Positions 5,165-12,875 of a stretch of DNA of 22,906 bases are shown piece after piece. The notes beneath the pieces are model-generated. The model was given only the letters and a program-made list of their open reading frames with translations. It searched no databases and had not been told where the DNA came from. How positions within the stretch are numbered: the stretch's first letter is position 1; the number at the start of each line of letters is the position of its first letter. The stretch covers positions 1 to 22,906 of the forward strand of contig ONPY01000033.1 of the NCBI GenBank assembly GCA_900319835.1, written 5' to 3'. This DNA comes from an uncultured Eubacteriales bacterium (GTDB taxonomy: Bacteria; Bacillota_A; Clostridia; Oscillospirales; Oscillospiraceae). The translations under genes were made by a program, and so were the position numbers.

Positions 5165-7739
5165 CGGCCAGCCTCGTCTTGTGGGCGCCCCGGTTGCTCT
5201 CGTCCAGGACCTCCCCGATCTGTTCCAGGGTCCACTCCAGCTCCGTCTTGAACTCCCCGGAGCTGCAGCGCAGCACCCCCGCGCGCAGGGCGGAGAGACG
5301 AATCAGGTTGTCGCTGGTAACCACGCGGACGTCCTCGTTCTTTCCGATCTCGCTGACAATGCGCTCGATGTAGGCGTCGCCGGTCTCCCCGTCCTTGGTG
5401 AAGGCCACGCTGATTTTGTGGTACTCGCTCCTTGAGCCGGGGTTGCCGGGGGTGCGGAAGCCGTCAAAGACCAGCACCACCCGCTTGCCGGTAAAGCCCG
5501 CGTAGCCGGAGAGCATGTCCATCAGCTTCTCCCGCGCGAGATCCAGGCGTTCCCTGGCCAGATCCTTCAGCTCGTCCCAGGCAAAGATCAGGTTGTAGCC
5601 GTCGATGAGCACGGTCTCGGGGCTGCGGGCGGGCACGCTTGTCGGTGCCGGGGCGGCGTTCACCTGCCGCATCTGGTACAGGGGCCTTTTGATGGGGCCG
5701 AACTCCCGCTCCATGATGGCCTCCAGCTCCCGCTCATCGATCGAAAAGCCGCGCCACCGGGGCGTCTGGAGCTCCGCCGTCTCCTCCCGCTTGGGCCGCA
5801 GGCAGCTCTCGAGGTGCATGTATTGGGGCACCTCCGCCCATTTGATGTTGACGCCCGCGCCGTGGGCGCAGAAGACAGAGTCGGCGGGGTTTTCCGTGTC
5901 CCGCTCGGGATCATAGCCCAGCTCCCGGACCAGCTTCTCCTGCTCCAGGCAGGGCCGGTAGCCGCAGGGAGAGAGGCTGAGTCGGCCCCTGCCGTGGGAC
6001 CAGGCCAGCAGCTCCTCCATGTAATGGATGAGCTTTGCGGCGGGGGCGCTGCCCTCCAGGCGCATATAGTCCCCCTCGTCCGCGGGCGAGGAGAAGTCGC
6101 CGTTCATGGCGCGCACATCGCTGATGGCGCGGCCGATCTCCCCGGCGGGCACCTCCAGCACAAAGCTGTACCAGGGCTCGAGCAGGACGCTCTCGGCCTG
6201 CATCAATCCCTGGCGTACCGCGCGATAGGTGGCCTGGCGGAAGTCCCCGCCCTCGGTGTGCTTGAGGTGGGCCCTGCCCGCGGCGAGGGTAATACGCATA
6301 TCCGTGATGGGTGAGCCCGTCAGCACGCCCGGGTGCTCCCGCTCCGCCAGGTGGGTGAGGATCAGGCGCTGCCAGTTGCGGTCCAGCGCGTCCTCGGGGC
6401 AGATGGAGTCAAAGCTCAGCCCGCTGCCCGGGGGCAGGGGCTCCAGAAGCAGGTGTACCTCCGCATAGTGGCGCAGAGGCTCAAAGTGGCCCACGCCCTC
6501 CACGGTGTTCCGGATGGTCTCGCGGTACAGCACGCGCCCCGTGCCCAGGCGCAGCTCCACATCAAAGCGGTCCTTCACCAGGCGCTGGAAAACCTCCGCC
6601 TGGATCCTGCCCATGAGCTGCACACTGATCTCCTTGAGCGCCGCGTTCCACACGATATGAAGCTGGGGGTCCTCCTGATCCAGCTGCATGAGCTTCGGCA
6701 GCAGGGCCACGGGGTCCTCCCCCGCCGGCAGGATCAGGCGGTAACTCATCGCTGGCTCGAGATACGGGGCCTCGGAGTCCGTCTCCGCCCCCAGCCCCTG
6801 GCCGGGTCTGGTCTGGCTGAGACCCTGCACGGCGCAGACCGCGCCCGCCGGGACCTCCTCCGCCGGCTCGTATTTCTCCCCGCTGTAGAGCCGCAGTTGG
6901 GTGATCTTCTCCTCCAGAGTCTCCCCGTCGGCATTTTGATAGCGCAGAGGCGCGCGGACCTTCAGCGCGCCGCCCGTGACCTTCAGCCAGGTCAGGCGGT
7001 TGCCCTGTACATCGCGGGAGATCTTGTACACCTTGGCGGCAAAGTCCGGGCCGTATTCCCGCTTGGGCGCATAGCGGGCCAGATCCTCCAGGAGCTCGGC
7101 CACTCCCTCGGTCCGCAGTCCCGAGCCGAAGAAGCAGGGGAAGAGCCGCCGCGTGCAGATCAGGCGGGTGATCTCCCCGTCGGTCAATTTTCCGTCGAGA
7201 TAGCGCTCCATGGCCTCTTCATCGCAGAGGGCGATGCTTTCAAGCCGCTCCTCCGCCGCCGCGCCGAAGTCCACGCAGCCGGGCGAGAGTCTGGCCTGCA
7301 GCTCCCGCAGCAGCGTCTCCCGCCCCTTGCCGGGCAGATCCATCTTGGTGACGAAGACGAAGGTGGGGACCCCATAGCGCGCCAGAAGTTTCCAGAGGGT
7401 CTCGGTGTGGGCCTGCACCCCGTCGACCCCGCTGATGACCAGCACCGCGAGATCCAGCACCTGCAGCGTCCGCTCCGCCTCGGCGGAGAAATCCACGTGG
7501 CCCGGGGTGTCCAGCAAAGTCACGTTCCCTCCGGCAAGCTCCATGCGGGCCTGCTTGGAAAAGATGGTGATTCCCCTGGCCCGCTCCAGGCTGTGCGAGT
7601 CCAGAAAGCTGTCGCGGCGGTCCACCCGCCCCAGCTTTTTCAGTTTTCCCGAGAGGTACAGCATCGCCTCGCAGAGCGTGGTCTTGCCCGCGTCCACATG
7701 GGCCAGGATGCCGAGTACCAGATTGTCTGTGTTCATCAT
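5151..7739 (-). CDS. TetM/EF-G-like translational GTPase fused to a C-terminal NYN (Rae1/YacP-like) nuclease domain
   Basis: About 862 residues, against about 640 for TetM. The N-terminal GTPase has G1 AHVDAGKT (13-20), G2 RGITI, G3 DTPGHVDF and G4 TKMD, followed by EF-G-like domains II-V. Residues 708-847 form a NYN/PIN-like domain with four acidic positions of YacP/Rae1: VLIDGYNL, LVFDGF, GETGDAYIERI and VVTSDNL. Rae1 of B. subtilis cuts mRNA inside the ribosomal A site, where TetM-like GTPases also bind, so the fusion could deliver a nuclease there (inference). The domain-IV tip reads HLKHTEGGDF where TetM has YYSPVSTPADF, so classical tetracycline resistance is unlikely. The start is uncertain: ATG at 7737-7739 gives the family-like N-terminus; ATG at 7746-7748 or 7779-7781 is possible. 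No good SD is visible. Confidence 0.88.
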   Translation of the reverse strand: MMNTDNLVLGILAHVDAGKTTLCEAMLYLSGKLKKLGRVDRRDSFLDSHSLERARGITIFSKQARMELAGGNVTLLDTPGHVDFSAEAERTLQVLDLAVLVISGVDGVQAHTETLWKLLARYGVPTFVFVTKMDLPGKGRETLLRELQARLSPGCVDFGAAAEERLESIALCDEEAMERYLDGKLTDGEITRLICTRRLFPCFFGSGLRTEGVAELLEDLARYAPKREYGPDFAAKVYKISRDVQGNRLTWLKVTGGALKVRAPLRYQNADGETLEEKITQLRLYSGEKYEPAEEVPAGAVCAVQGLSQTRPGQGLGAETDSEAPYLEPAMSYRLILPAGEDPVALLPKLMQLDQEDPQLHIVWNAALKEISVQLMGRIQAEVFQRLVKDRFDVELRLGTGRVLYRETIRNTVEGVGHFEPLRHYAEVHLLLEPLPPGSGLSFDSICPEDALDRNWQRLILTHLAEREHPGVLTGSPITDMRITLAAGRAHLKHTEGGDFRQATYRAVRQGLMQAESVLLEPWYSFVLEVPAGEIGRAISDVRAMNGDFSSPADEGDYMRLEGSAPAAKLIHYMEELLAWSHGRGRLSLSPCGYRPCLEQEKLVRELGYDPERDTENPADSVFCAHGAGVNIKWAEVPQYMHLESCLRPKREETAELQTPRWRGFSIDERELEAIMEREFGPIKRPLYQMRQVNAAPAPTSVPARSPETVLIDGYNLIFAWDELKDLARERLDLAREKLMDMLSGYAGFTGKRVVLVFDGFRTPGNPGSRSEYHKISVAFTKDGETGDAYIERIVSEIGKNEDVRVVTSDNLIRLSALRAGVLRCSSGEFKTELEWTLEQIGEVLDESNRGAHKTRLADGKN

Positions 7740-7884
7740 GAAAAGCATTGTATCAGTTTTGCCGCCACAAATCAACGGCAACCCGCGCCGCGGGTCGCTT
7801 TCCGAATTATGTAACCCGTTTTCTGTCGCCTTGAAAAATTTCCGTGATTTTTTGAAACTTTCACTAGGAAATCTGTAAAGTCTA

Positions 7885-7893
7885 TGATATAAT
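7885..7893 (+). promoter_or_regulatory. extended -10 promoter for the two-component genes
   Basis: TGATATAAT at 7885-7893 is a perfect extended -10 (TGnTATAAT) in an AT-rich spacer, 67 bases before the regulator's ATG. No convincing -35 lies 16-18 bases upstream (TAGGAA region), as is common for extended -10 promoters. The spacer also contains the 5' side of the divergent GTPase gene. Confidence 0.65.
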
Positions 7894-7960
7894 TAGCTGA
7901 TAAAATGCAACCAACTATGGGCATTGATTTACCATTTTTCTGATAAAGGGGTTTTCCACA

Positions 7961-8650
7961 ATGAAGAAAATTCTCGTTCTGGAGGATGAATCCAACATTC
8001 GCAGCTTTGTCGTGATCAATCTGCGGCGCAGCGGGTTTGAGCCCATTGAGGCCGCCAGCGGCGAGGAAGCGTTGGAGAAGCTGAAGGTCAACCCGGACAT
8101 CTGCCTGGCCCTTCTGGACGTGATGCTTCCCGATATTGACGGCTTTGAGGTCTGCCGCCGTATTCGCGCCTCCGGCTCCAAGATGGGCATCATCATGCTC
8201 ACCGCCAAGAATCAGGAGATCGACAAGGTCACCGGGCTTATGACCGGGGCGGACGACTACGTCACCAAGCCCTTCTCCCCCGCGGAGCTGACCGCGCGCG
8301 TCGACGCGCTGATCCGCCGCCTGGGCGTGGACGAGGACGAGAAGTCCTCCACCGAGATTGTCTCCGGGCCCTTCCTGCTCAACACCCGCAACCGCACCCT
8401 GGAGAAGAACGGCCAGCGCCTGAAGCTGACACAGATCGAGTATCTGCTCATCAAGCTCTTTATGGAGAATCCCGGCAAGGCCATGAGCCGCGAGGACATT
8501 CTCTCCGCCGTCTGGGGCAACGACTTTGCCGGTGAGCTCAAGACCGTGGACGTGAACATCCGCAGGCTCCGCATCAAGATCGAGACCGATCCCACCGAGC
8601 CCGAGTATCTCACCACCGTGTGGGGCTACGGGTACAAGTGGGGATACTAA
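7961..8650 (+). CDS. OmpR/PhoB-family response regulator
   Basis: A 229-residue cytoplasmic DNA-binding response regulator. The receiver domain (1-120) has the acidic pair Glu8/Asp9, phospho-acceptor Asp53 in ALLDVMLPDIDG, Thr81 in IMLTAKNQ and Lys103 in DYVTKPFSP. The C-terminal winged helix (about 130-229) has LKLTQIEYLLIKLFMENPGKAMSRE, a recognition region VDVNIRRLRIKIE and the terminal YLTTVWGYGYKWGY hairpin typical of PhoB/OmpR proteins. The start is ATG with AAAGGGG 9 bases upstream. The cognate kinase follows, but it is separated by a 193-bp spacer filled by a structured repeat rather than being directly adjacent. The target genes cannot be deduced. Confidence 0.96.
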   Translation: MKKILVLEDESNIRSFVVINLRRSGFEPIEAASGEEALEKLKVNPDICLALLDVMLPDIDGFEVCRRIRASGSKMGIIMLTAKNQEIDKVTGLMTGADDYVTKPFSPAELTARVDALIRRLGVDEDEKSSTEIVSGPFLLNTRNRTLEKNGQRLKLTQIEYLLIKLFMENPGKAMSREDILSAVWGNDFAGELKTVDVNIRRLRIKIETDPTEPEYLTTVWGYGYKWGY

Positions 8651-8651
8651 A

Positions 8652-8819
8652 TCGTCGAAACGCAAGCGTTTCGACGAGATTGCGGCCCGCTGCAGCGCAC
8701 GCCCTGCGGGCGTACGTTTGCGGGCCGAGAAGTGTATTTTGTCATGCGCATTAAATGAGCGTCCAAATCTGTGATTTGGCTAACGCGAATTTACACCTCA
8801 GGCGGTCCTGACAAAATAC
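8652..8819 (+). repeat. structured interspersed element, copy A
   Basis: The element starts one base after the regulator's stop and ends 24 bases before the kinase ATG. It can form stem 1 TCGTCGAAACGC/GCGTTTCGACGA (8652-8663 with 8666-8677) and stem 2 CGGCCCGC/GCGGGCCG (8683-8690 with 8720-8727), the latter enclosing ACGCCC-TGC-GGGCGT (8699-8713). Stem 3 is GTATTTTGTCA/TGACAAAATAC (8734-8744 with 8809-8819), enclosing CCAAATC-TGT-GATTTGG (8763-8779). A second copy at 15343-15457 shares the order and joining sequences (GAGAAGTGT) and differs by paired changes in stems 1 and 2. No open reading frame is credible here. Confidence 0.85.
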
Positions 8820-8843
8820 GATTTTAATTAGGAAGTACTGTTT

Positions 8844-9833
8844 ATGTTTGGCAATTTGAAAACCCAGCTGATGCTCTCAAGCATCGCGGCGCTTTCTCTG
8901 CTGCTGCTGGGGATCTGGGCCTCCAGCCACGGGCTGACCGGCTGGGCCACGGCTATTTTCATCGTACTGTGCGCGTACATCATCGCACTCAACGTCTGGT
9001 TCTGGTACTACGTCTCCGCGCCTCTAAACCGGCTCACCGAGCACGCGAGGCACATCTCCTCCGGCAGCTACGGCGAGAAGGCCGAGGGCTTTGACGACGA
9101 TGAGATCGGGGAGCTGGCCGAGGAGATCAACAACGTCTCCGAGAAGACCGCCCTTGCCGAAAAGACCCGCACGGAGTTCATCTCCCAGGTCTCCCACGAG
9201 CTGCGCACTCCTCTGACCGCCATCACCGGCTGGGCCGAGACCATCGCCTTCGACCCCGAGGTGCAGGGCGACTCCCTCAAAGGCGTACACATCATCTCCA
9301 AGGAGGCCGAGCGGCTGACCAACATGGTCACGGAGCTGCTGGAGTTTACCCGCATCCAGGACGGGCGCTTCAATCTGCGCATCGAACTGTTGGACATCGC
9401 GGCCGAACTGGAGGACGCCATGTTCACCTACGGAGAGCTCATGAAGCAGGCGGGCATGACCGTCAAGTACAATCCCCCCGTCACCGAGATCCCGCTGATC
9501 CCCGGCGACCCGGAGCGCTTGAAGCAGGTGTTTCTCAACCTGCTGGACAACGCCATGAAGCACGGAGGCGACGGCGGGCGCATCGACGTGGGGCTGAGGC
9601 AGGAGGAGGGTCGGGTGCGCATCACCGTGCGCGACTACGGCCATGGCATCCCCGAGGCGGAGCTGCCGCACGTCAAGGAGAAATTCTACAAGGGCAGCTC
9701 GAAAAACCGCGGCACCGGCATCGGTCTTGCGGTCTGTGACGAGATCGTCACCCGCCACGGCGGCGCGCTGAACATCGCAAACGCCAGGGACGGCGGCTGT
9801 ATCGTCACCGTGTTCTTGCCCATGGCAAAATAA
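8844..9833 (+). CDS. membrane sensor histidine kinase with minimal extracytoplasmic region
   Basis: A 329-residue HisKA/HATPase kinase and the likely partner of the upstream regulator. Two hydrophobic segments (about 10-26 and 34-56) are separated by only a few residues, so there is no real external sensor domain. A HAMP-like linker follows (YYVSAPLNRLTEHARHISSG; about 57-105). Catalytic motifs are the H-box FISQVSHELRTPLTAI (His118), N-box NLLDNAMKHG (Asn232/Asn236), G1 DYGHGIP (264-270), F-box EKFYKGSS and G2 RGTGIGLA. The start is ATG at 8844 with AGGA upstream. The architecture suggests sensing at or within the membrane, or through a partner protein. The DUF1385 membrane gene starts 26 bases after its stop. 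Confidence 0.94.
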   Translation: MFGNLKTQLMLSSIAALSLLLLGIWASSHGLTGWATAIFIVLCAYIIALNVWFWYYVSAPLNRLTEHARHISSGSYGEKAEGFDDDEIGELAEEINNVSEKTALAEKTRTEFISQVSHELRTPLTAITGWAETIAFDPEVQGDSLKGVHIISKEAERLTNMVTELLEFTRIQDGRFNLRIELLDIAAELEDAMFTYGELMKQAGMTVKYNPPVTEIPLIPGDPERLKQVFLNLLDNAMKHGGDGGRIDVGLRQEEGRVRITVRDYGHGIPEAELPHVKEKFYKGSSKNRGTGIGLAVCDEIVTRHGGALNIANARDGGCIVTVFLPMAK

Positions 9834-9859
9834 CTGCATCCATCCGAGGAGATTCTATT

Positions 9860-10810
9860 TTGAAAGACAACAATTCCTGCGCATTTCGCACCTCTATCGG
9901 CGGTCAGGCCCTCATTGAGGGCATCTTGATGCGCGGTCCCAAAAAGCAGGCCATCGTCTGCCGCACGGCGGAGGGGCTTGTGGAAAAGACCGAGGCGCTC
10001 AAGTTCATCAAGGACCGCTATCCCGCTTTGGGCTGGCCCCTGATCCGGGGCTGCGCCACTTTTCTGGATTCCATGGTCAAGGGCATGCAGGCTCTGACCT
10101 ACTCGGCAAGCCTTGTCCCTATTGAGGAGCAGGGGGAGCCGGACAAGATCGACAAGTGGATCGAGGAACACTTTCCCGAGGACAAGGCCCAGAAGCTCAT
10201 CATCGGCGTGGCCGTGGTCATGGGCATCGCGCTGAGCCTTTTCCTGTTCATCTTCCTGCCGGCCTTCCTGGTGGGGCTGATCAAGCCCCTGGCCAATCGT
10301 CTGGTGCTGCGCAACCTCATGGAGGGCGCGGTGCGCGTGGCGATCCTGCTCATCTACATGAAGGCCGTCACCTACGTCAGCGACGTCAAGCGGCTCTTCT
10401 CCTACCACGGGGCCGAGCACAAGACCATCTTCTGCTACGAGCATGGGAAGGAACTCACCGTGGAGAACGTGCGGGAAGAATCCCGCTTTCACCCCCGCTG
10501 CGGCACCAGCTTCCTGCTGGTGGTCGTGGTGGTGAGCATCCTGGTCAACTCCGTGGTGCGCCTGAAAAACAGCTTTGCCCGCATGGGCTGCCACCTGCTG
10601 CTGCTGCCCCTGGTGGTGGGCATCAGCTATGAGATCAACCGCTGGTGCGGCAAGCACGACAACTGGCTCTCCGCCATTCTCTCGGCGCCGGGCAAGTGGC
10701 TGCAGCATATCACCACCAACGAACCAGACGACAGCATGATCGAGTGCGCCATCCGCGCCCTCGAGCTGGTCATTCCGGAAGAAAAGGGCAGCGACGCCTG
10801 GGGGAATTAA
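9860..10810 (+). CDS. DUF1385 (YqhQ-like) membrane protein
   Basis: A 316-residue protein of the DUF1385 family (B. subtilis YqhQ-like). The family's N-terminal signature IGGQALIEGILMRGP (about 13-27) is present, as is the conserved core FSYHGAEHKTIFCYEHGKEL and FHPRCGTSFL. There are several hydrophobic segments at about 113-140, 155-170, 215-235 and 245-262. The His, Glu and Cys residues of the HGAEHKTI and HPRCGTSF motifs look like a potential metal site, but no biochemical function is established. The start is TTG at 9860 with GAGGAG upstream at good spacing. It is followed three bases later by prmC, a conserved pairing in Clostridia. Confidence 0.93.
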   Translation: MKDNNSCAFRTSIGGQALIEGILMRGPKKQAIVCRTAEGLVEKTEALKFIKDRYPALGWPLIRGCATFLDSMVKGMQALTYSASLVPIEEQGEPDKIDKWIEEHFPEDKAQKLIIGVAVVMGIALSLFLFIFLPAFLVGLIKPLANRLVLRNLMEGAVRVAILLIYMKAVTYVSDVKRLFSYHGAEHKTIFCYEHGKELTVENVREESRFHPRCGTSFLLVVVVVSILVNSVVRLKNSFARMGCHLLLLPLVVGISYEINRWCGKHDNWLSAILSAPGKWLQHITTNEPDDSMIECAIRALELVIPEEKGSDAWGN

Positions 10811-10813
10811 GAC

Positions 10814-11668
10814 TTGAAGACATACAACGATTTGTATCTGACCACCCGCAACACACTCAAGCGCAGCGGCGTGGAGGCCTACGCGCAGGAGGCCAGAATC
10901 CTTGTGGCCTGCGCCGCCGACAAGACCGTGGCCCAGCTGCTGCGGGACCTGAACCTCTACACCACCCCCGCGGTGGAGAACACCGTCACGGACTACCTGG
11001 CCCGGAGACTCCGGGGCGAGCCCGTGGCTTATATCACCGGCACCTGGGAATTCTACGGCCTGCCCATGAAGGTCAACACCGACGTGCTGATCCCCCGCCC
11101 GGACACCGAGACGCTGGTGGACGCGGTCAAGGAGGTGCTGGTGGGCTACAAGATGGACGGCCGGGTGCTGGATCTCTGCTGCGGCAGCGGCTGCATCACC
11201 TGCGCCGTTGGCCACGAGCTGCCCGCCACCAAGCTGGTGGCCGTGGATCTGAGCGCAAGCGCCCTGGAGGTCTGCCGCGCCAACATCGCCATGAACCGGC
11301 TCTCCTCCCGGGTCATCTGCATGCAGGCCGACGCCACCGCTTCCCCGCCGCTGGGCATCGGGAGCTTTGACGTCATCGTCTCGAACCCCCCCTACATCAA
11401 AAGCGGCGAGATCCAGACCCTGGACCGCTCCGTCAGGGACTACGAACCCATCTGGGCCCTGGACGGCGGCAAGGACGGCCTGCGCTTCTACAAGGCCATC
11501 ATCAAATACTGGAAGAGCTTGCTGCGGCCCGAGGGCGCCCTGATCTTTGAAGTGGGCGAGGGACAGGCGGACGACGTGTGCGACATGCTCATGGCGGCGG
11601 GCTTTGCCTCCTGCCAGGTGCGCAAGGACGCCCGCGGCGTTGAGCGCGTCGTCATCGGCAGAATGTAA
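10814..11668 (+). CDS. prmC: peptide chain release factor N5-glutamine methyltransferase
   Basis: A 284-residue class I SAM-dependent methyltransferase that methylates the Gln of the GGQ motif in release factors RF1 and RF2. The N-terminal helical domain includes RGEPVAYITGTWEFYG (about 68-82), a PrmC hallmark. The SAM-binding loop is VLDLCCGSGC (118-127) and the catalytic NPPY is at 191-194 (VIVSNPPYIKSGEI). ALDGGKDGLRFY is the other conserved family motif. The start is TTG at 10814, three bases after the DUF1385 stop, with a weak GGGGGA upstream, which suggests translational coupling. No prfA gene is adjacent within the window. Confidence 0.95.
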   Translation: MKTYNDLYLTTRNTLKRSGVEAYAQEARILVACAADKTVAQLLRDLNLYTTPAVENTVTDYLARRLRGEPVAYITGTWEFYGLPMKVNTDVLIPRPDTETLVDAVKEVLVGYKMDGRVLDLCCGSGCITCAVGHELPATKLVAVDLSASALEVCRANIAMNRLSSRVICMQADATASPPLGIGSFDVIVSNPPYIKSGEIQTLDRSVRDYEPIWALDGGKDGLRFYKAIIKYWKSLLRPEGALIFEVGEGQADDVCDMLMAAGFASCQVRKDARGVERVVIGRM

Positions 11669-11728
11669 GGGTAAACAAGTTCCTTATCATAGAAAGAGGG
11701 GCAGCAGCCCCGGGAAGGGAGTAGACCA

Positions 11729-12850
11729 ATGGCAGACAAGAAGAAAATCCCCGCCGTCGTGGCGCCCGCCAGCAGCGACCGGAAAAAGGCGCTGGAGACC
11801 GCGATTGCGAAAATTGAAAAAGACTACGGCAAGGGCACCATCATGCGCCTGGGCGACGATATTTCCGTCAATGTGGAGGCACTGAGCACGGGCTCTCTGG
11901 CCCTGGATCTGGCCCTCGGCATCGGCGGCATCCCCAGGGGCCGCATTGTGGAGATCTACGGCCCCGAGGCCTCGGGCAAAACCACCCTGGCCCTGCACGC
12001 GGTGGCCTCGGCCCAGAAGGCCGGAGGCGACGCCGCCTACATCGACGTCGAGCACGCGCTCGAGCCCGCCTATGCCCGCGCGCTGGGCGTGGACATCGAC
12101 AGTCTGCTGATCTCCCAGCCGGACACCGGCGAGCAGGCCCTGGACATCGCCGAATCCCTGGTGCGCTCCGGCGCCGTGGACGTGGTAGTGGTCGACTCCG
12201 TGGCCGCCCTGATCCCCCGTGTGGAGCTGGAGGGCGAGGTGGGCGACACCGTCGTGGGCGCTCTCGCCAGACTCATGAGCCAGGCCATGCGCCGTCTTGC
12301 CGGCGCCATCTCCAAAAACAACTGCACCGTCATCTTCATCAACCAGCTGCGCCAGAAGATCGGCGTCATGTACGGCAACCCCGAGACCACGCCCGGCGGC
12401 CTGGCGCTGAAGTATTACGCCTCCGTGCGCATCGACGTGCGCCGCATCGAGACCTTGAAGGTCAACGGCGAAATGGTGGGCAACCGCACCCGCGCCAAGG
12501 TCGTCAAGAACAAGGTCGCGCCTCCCTTCCGCGAGGCGGAGTTTGACATCATGTACGGCGAGGGCATCTCCAAGATCGGTGAGATTGTGGACCTGGGTGT
12601 CAAGCTCGAGATCATCGACAAGGCGGGCGCGTGGTTTACCGTCGCCGGCCAGCGCATCCAGGGCCGCGACGGCGTCAAGCAGTACCTGGCGGAGAATCCC
12701 GACATCTGCGACCAGATCGAGCAGGAGATCCGCGACAACGCCCACAAGCTCATGAGTCCCCAGGCCATGAAGGCCGCCCAGGCCGCCGGCCGCGCCGCGC
12801 CCCCCGCCCCGGCGGTGGACGTCAGCGCCGCGGACTTTGAAGAGGACTGA
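11729..12850 (+). CDS. recA: recombinase RecA
   Basis: A 373-residue RecA that pairs and exchanges homologous DNA strands and stimulates LexA self-cleavage. Walker A is GPEASGKTT (78-86) and Walker B-type [13 protein letters not shown] follows, with the L1 region ELEGEVGD, the L2 segment [20 protein letters not shown] and [14 protein letters not shown]. The C-terminal tail ends in acidic FEED after an Ala/Pro-rich linker. The start is ATG at 11729 behind GGGAAGGGAG. The 60-base spacer after prmC has no recognisable Firmicute LexA box. Transcription may therefore come at least partly from upstream, or the SOS operator may lie elsewhere. Confidence 0.98.
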   Translation: MADKKKIPAVVAPASSDRKKALETAIAKIEKDYGKGTIMRLGDDISVNVEALSTGSLALDLALGIGGIPRGRIVEIYGPEASGKTTLALHAVASAQKAGGDAAYIDVEHALEPAYARALGVDIDSLLISQPDTGEQALDIAESLVRSGAVDVVVVDSVAALIPRVELEGEVGDTVVGALARLMSQAMRRLAGAISKNNCTVIFINQLRQKIGVMYGNPETTPGGLALKYYASVRIDVRRIETLKVNGEMVGNRTRAKVVKNKVAPPFREAEFDIMYGEGISKIGEIVDLGVKLEIIDKAGAWFTVAGQRIQGRDGVKQYLAENPDICDQIEQEIRDNAHKLMSPQAMKAAQAAGRAAPPAPAVDVSAADFEED

Positions 12851-12852
12851 TC

Positions 12853-12867
12853 GCCGCTGAAGGCGGC
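12853..12867 (+). other. small hairpin between recA and recX
   Basis: GCCGC (12853-12857), loop TGAAG, GCGGC (12863-12867), then TTTG. It lies between the recA stop (12848-12850) and the recX ATG (12876), and it occupies the place where a ribosome binding site should be. No AGGAGG-like sequence precedes recX. It could hold down recX expression or act as a leaky terminator. Stability is modest (5 bp). Confidence 0.4.
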
Positions 12868-12875
12868 TTTGCCCC

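Noticed and set aside
6333..7814. 493-residue + strand frame opposite the GTPase domain
   Set aside because: It mirrors the opposite-strand GTPase codons; no start signal and no family resemblance.
7772..8665. 297-residue - strand frame opposite the response regulator
   Set aside because: Antisense to a gene with every receiver and winged-helix motif intact; the region 7782-7960 is a promoter-bearing AT-rich spacer.
9686..11215. 509-residue - strand frame opposite the DUF1385 gene and prmC
   Set aside because: Antisense to genes with conserved motifs and coupled starts; composition typical of a shadow frame.
11669..11728. Possible LexA box upstream of recA (AAACAAGTTCC)
   Set aside because: The Firmicute SOS box needs GAAC and GTTC halves separated by four bases; here the spacing and left half do not fit.
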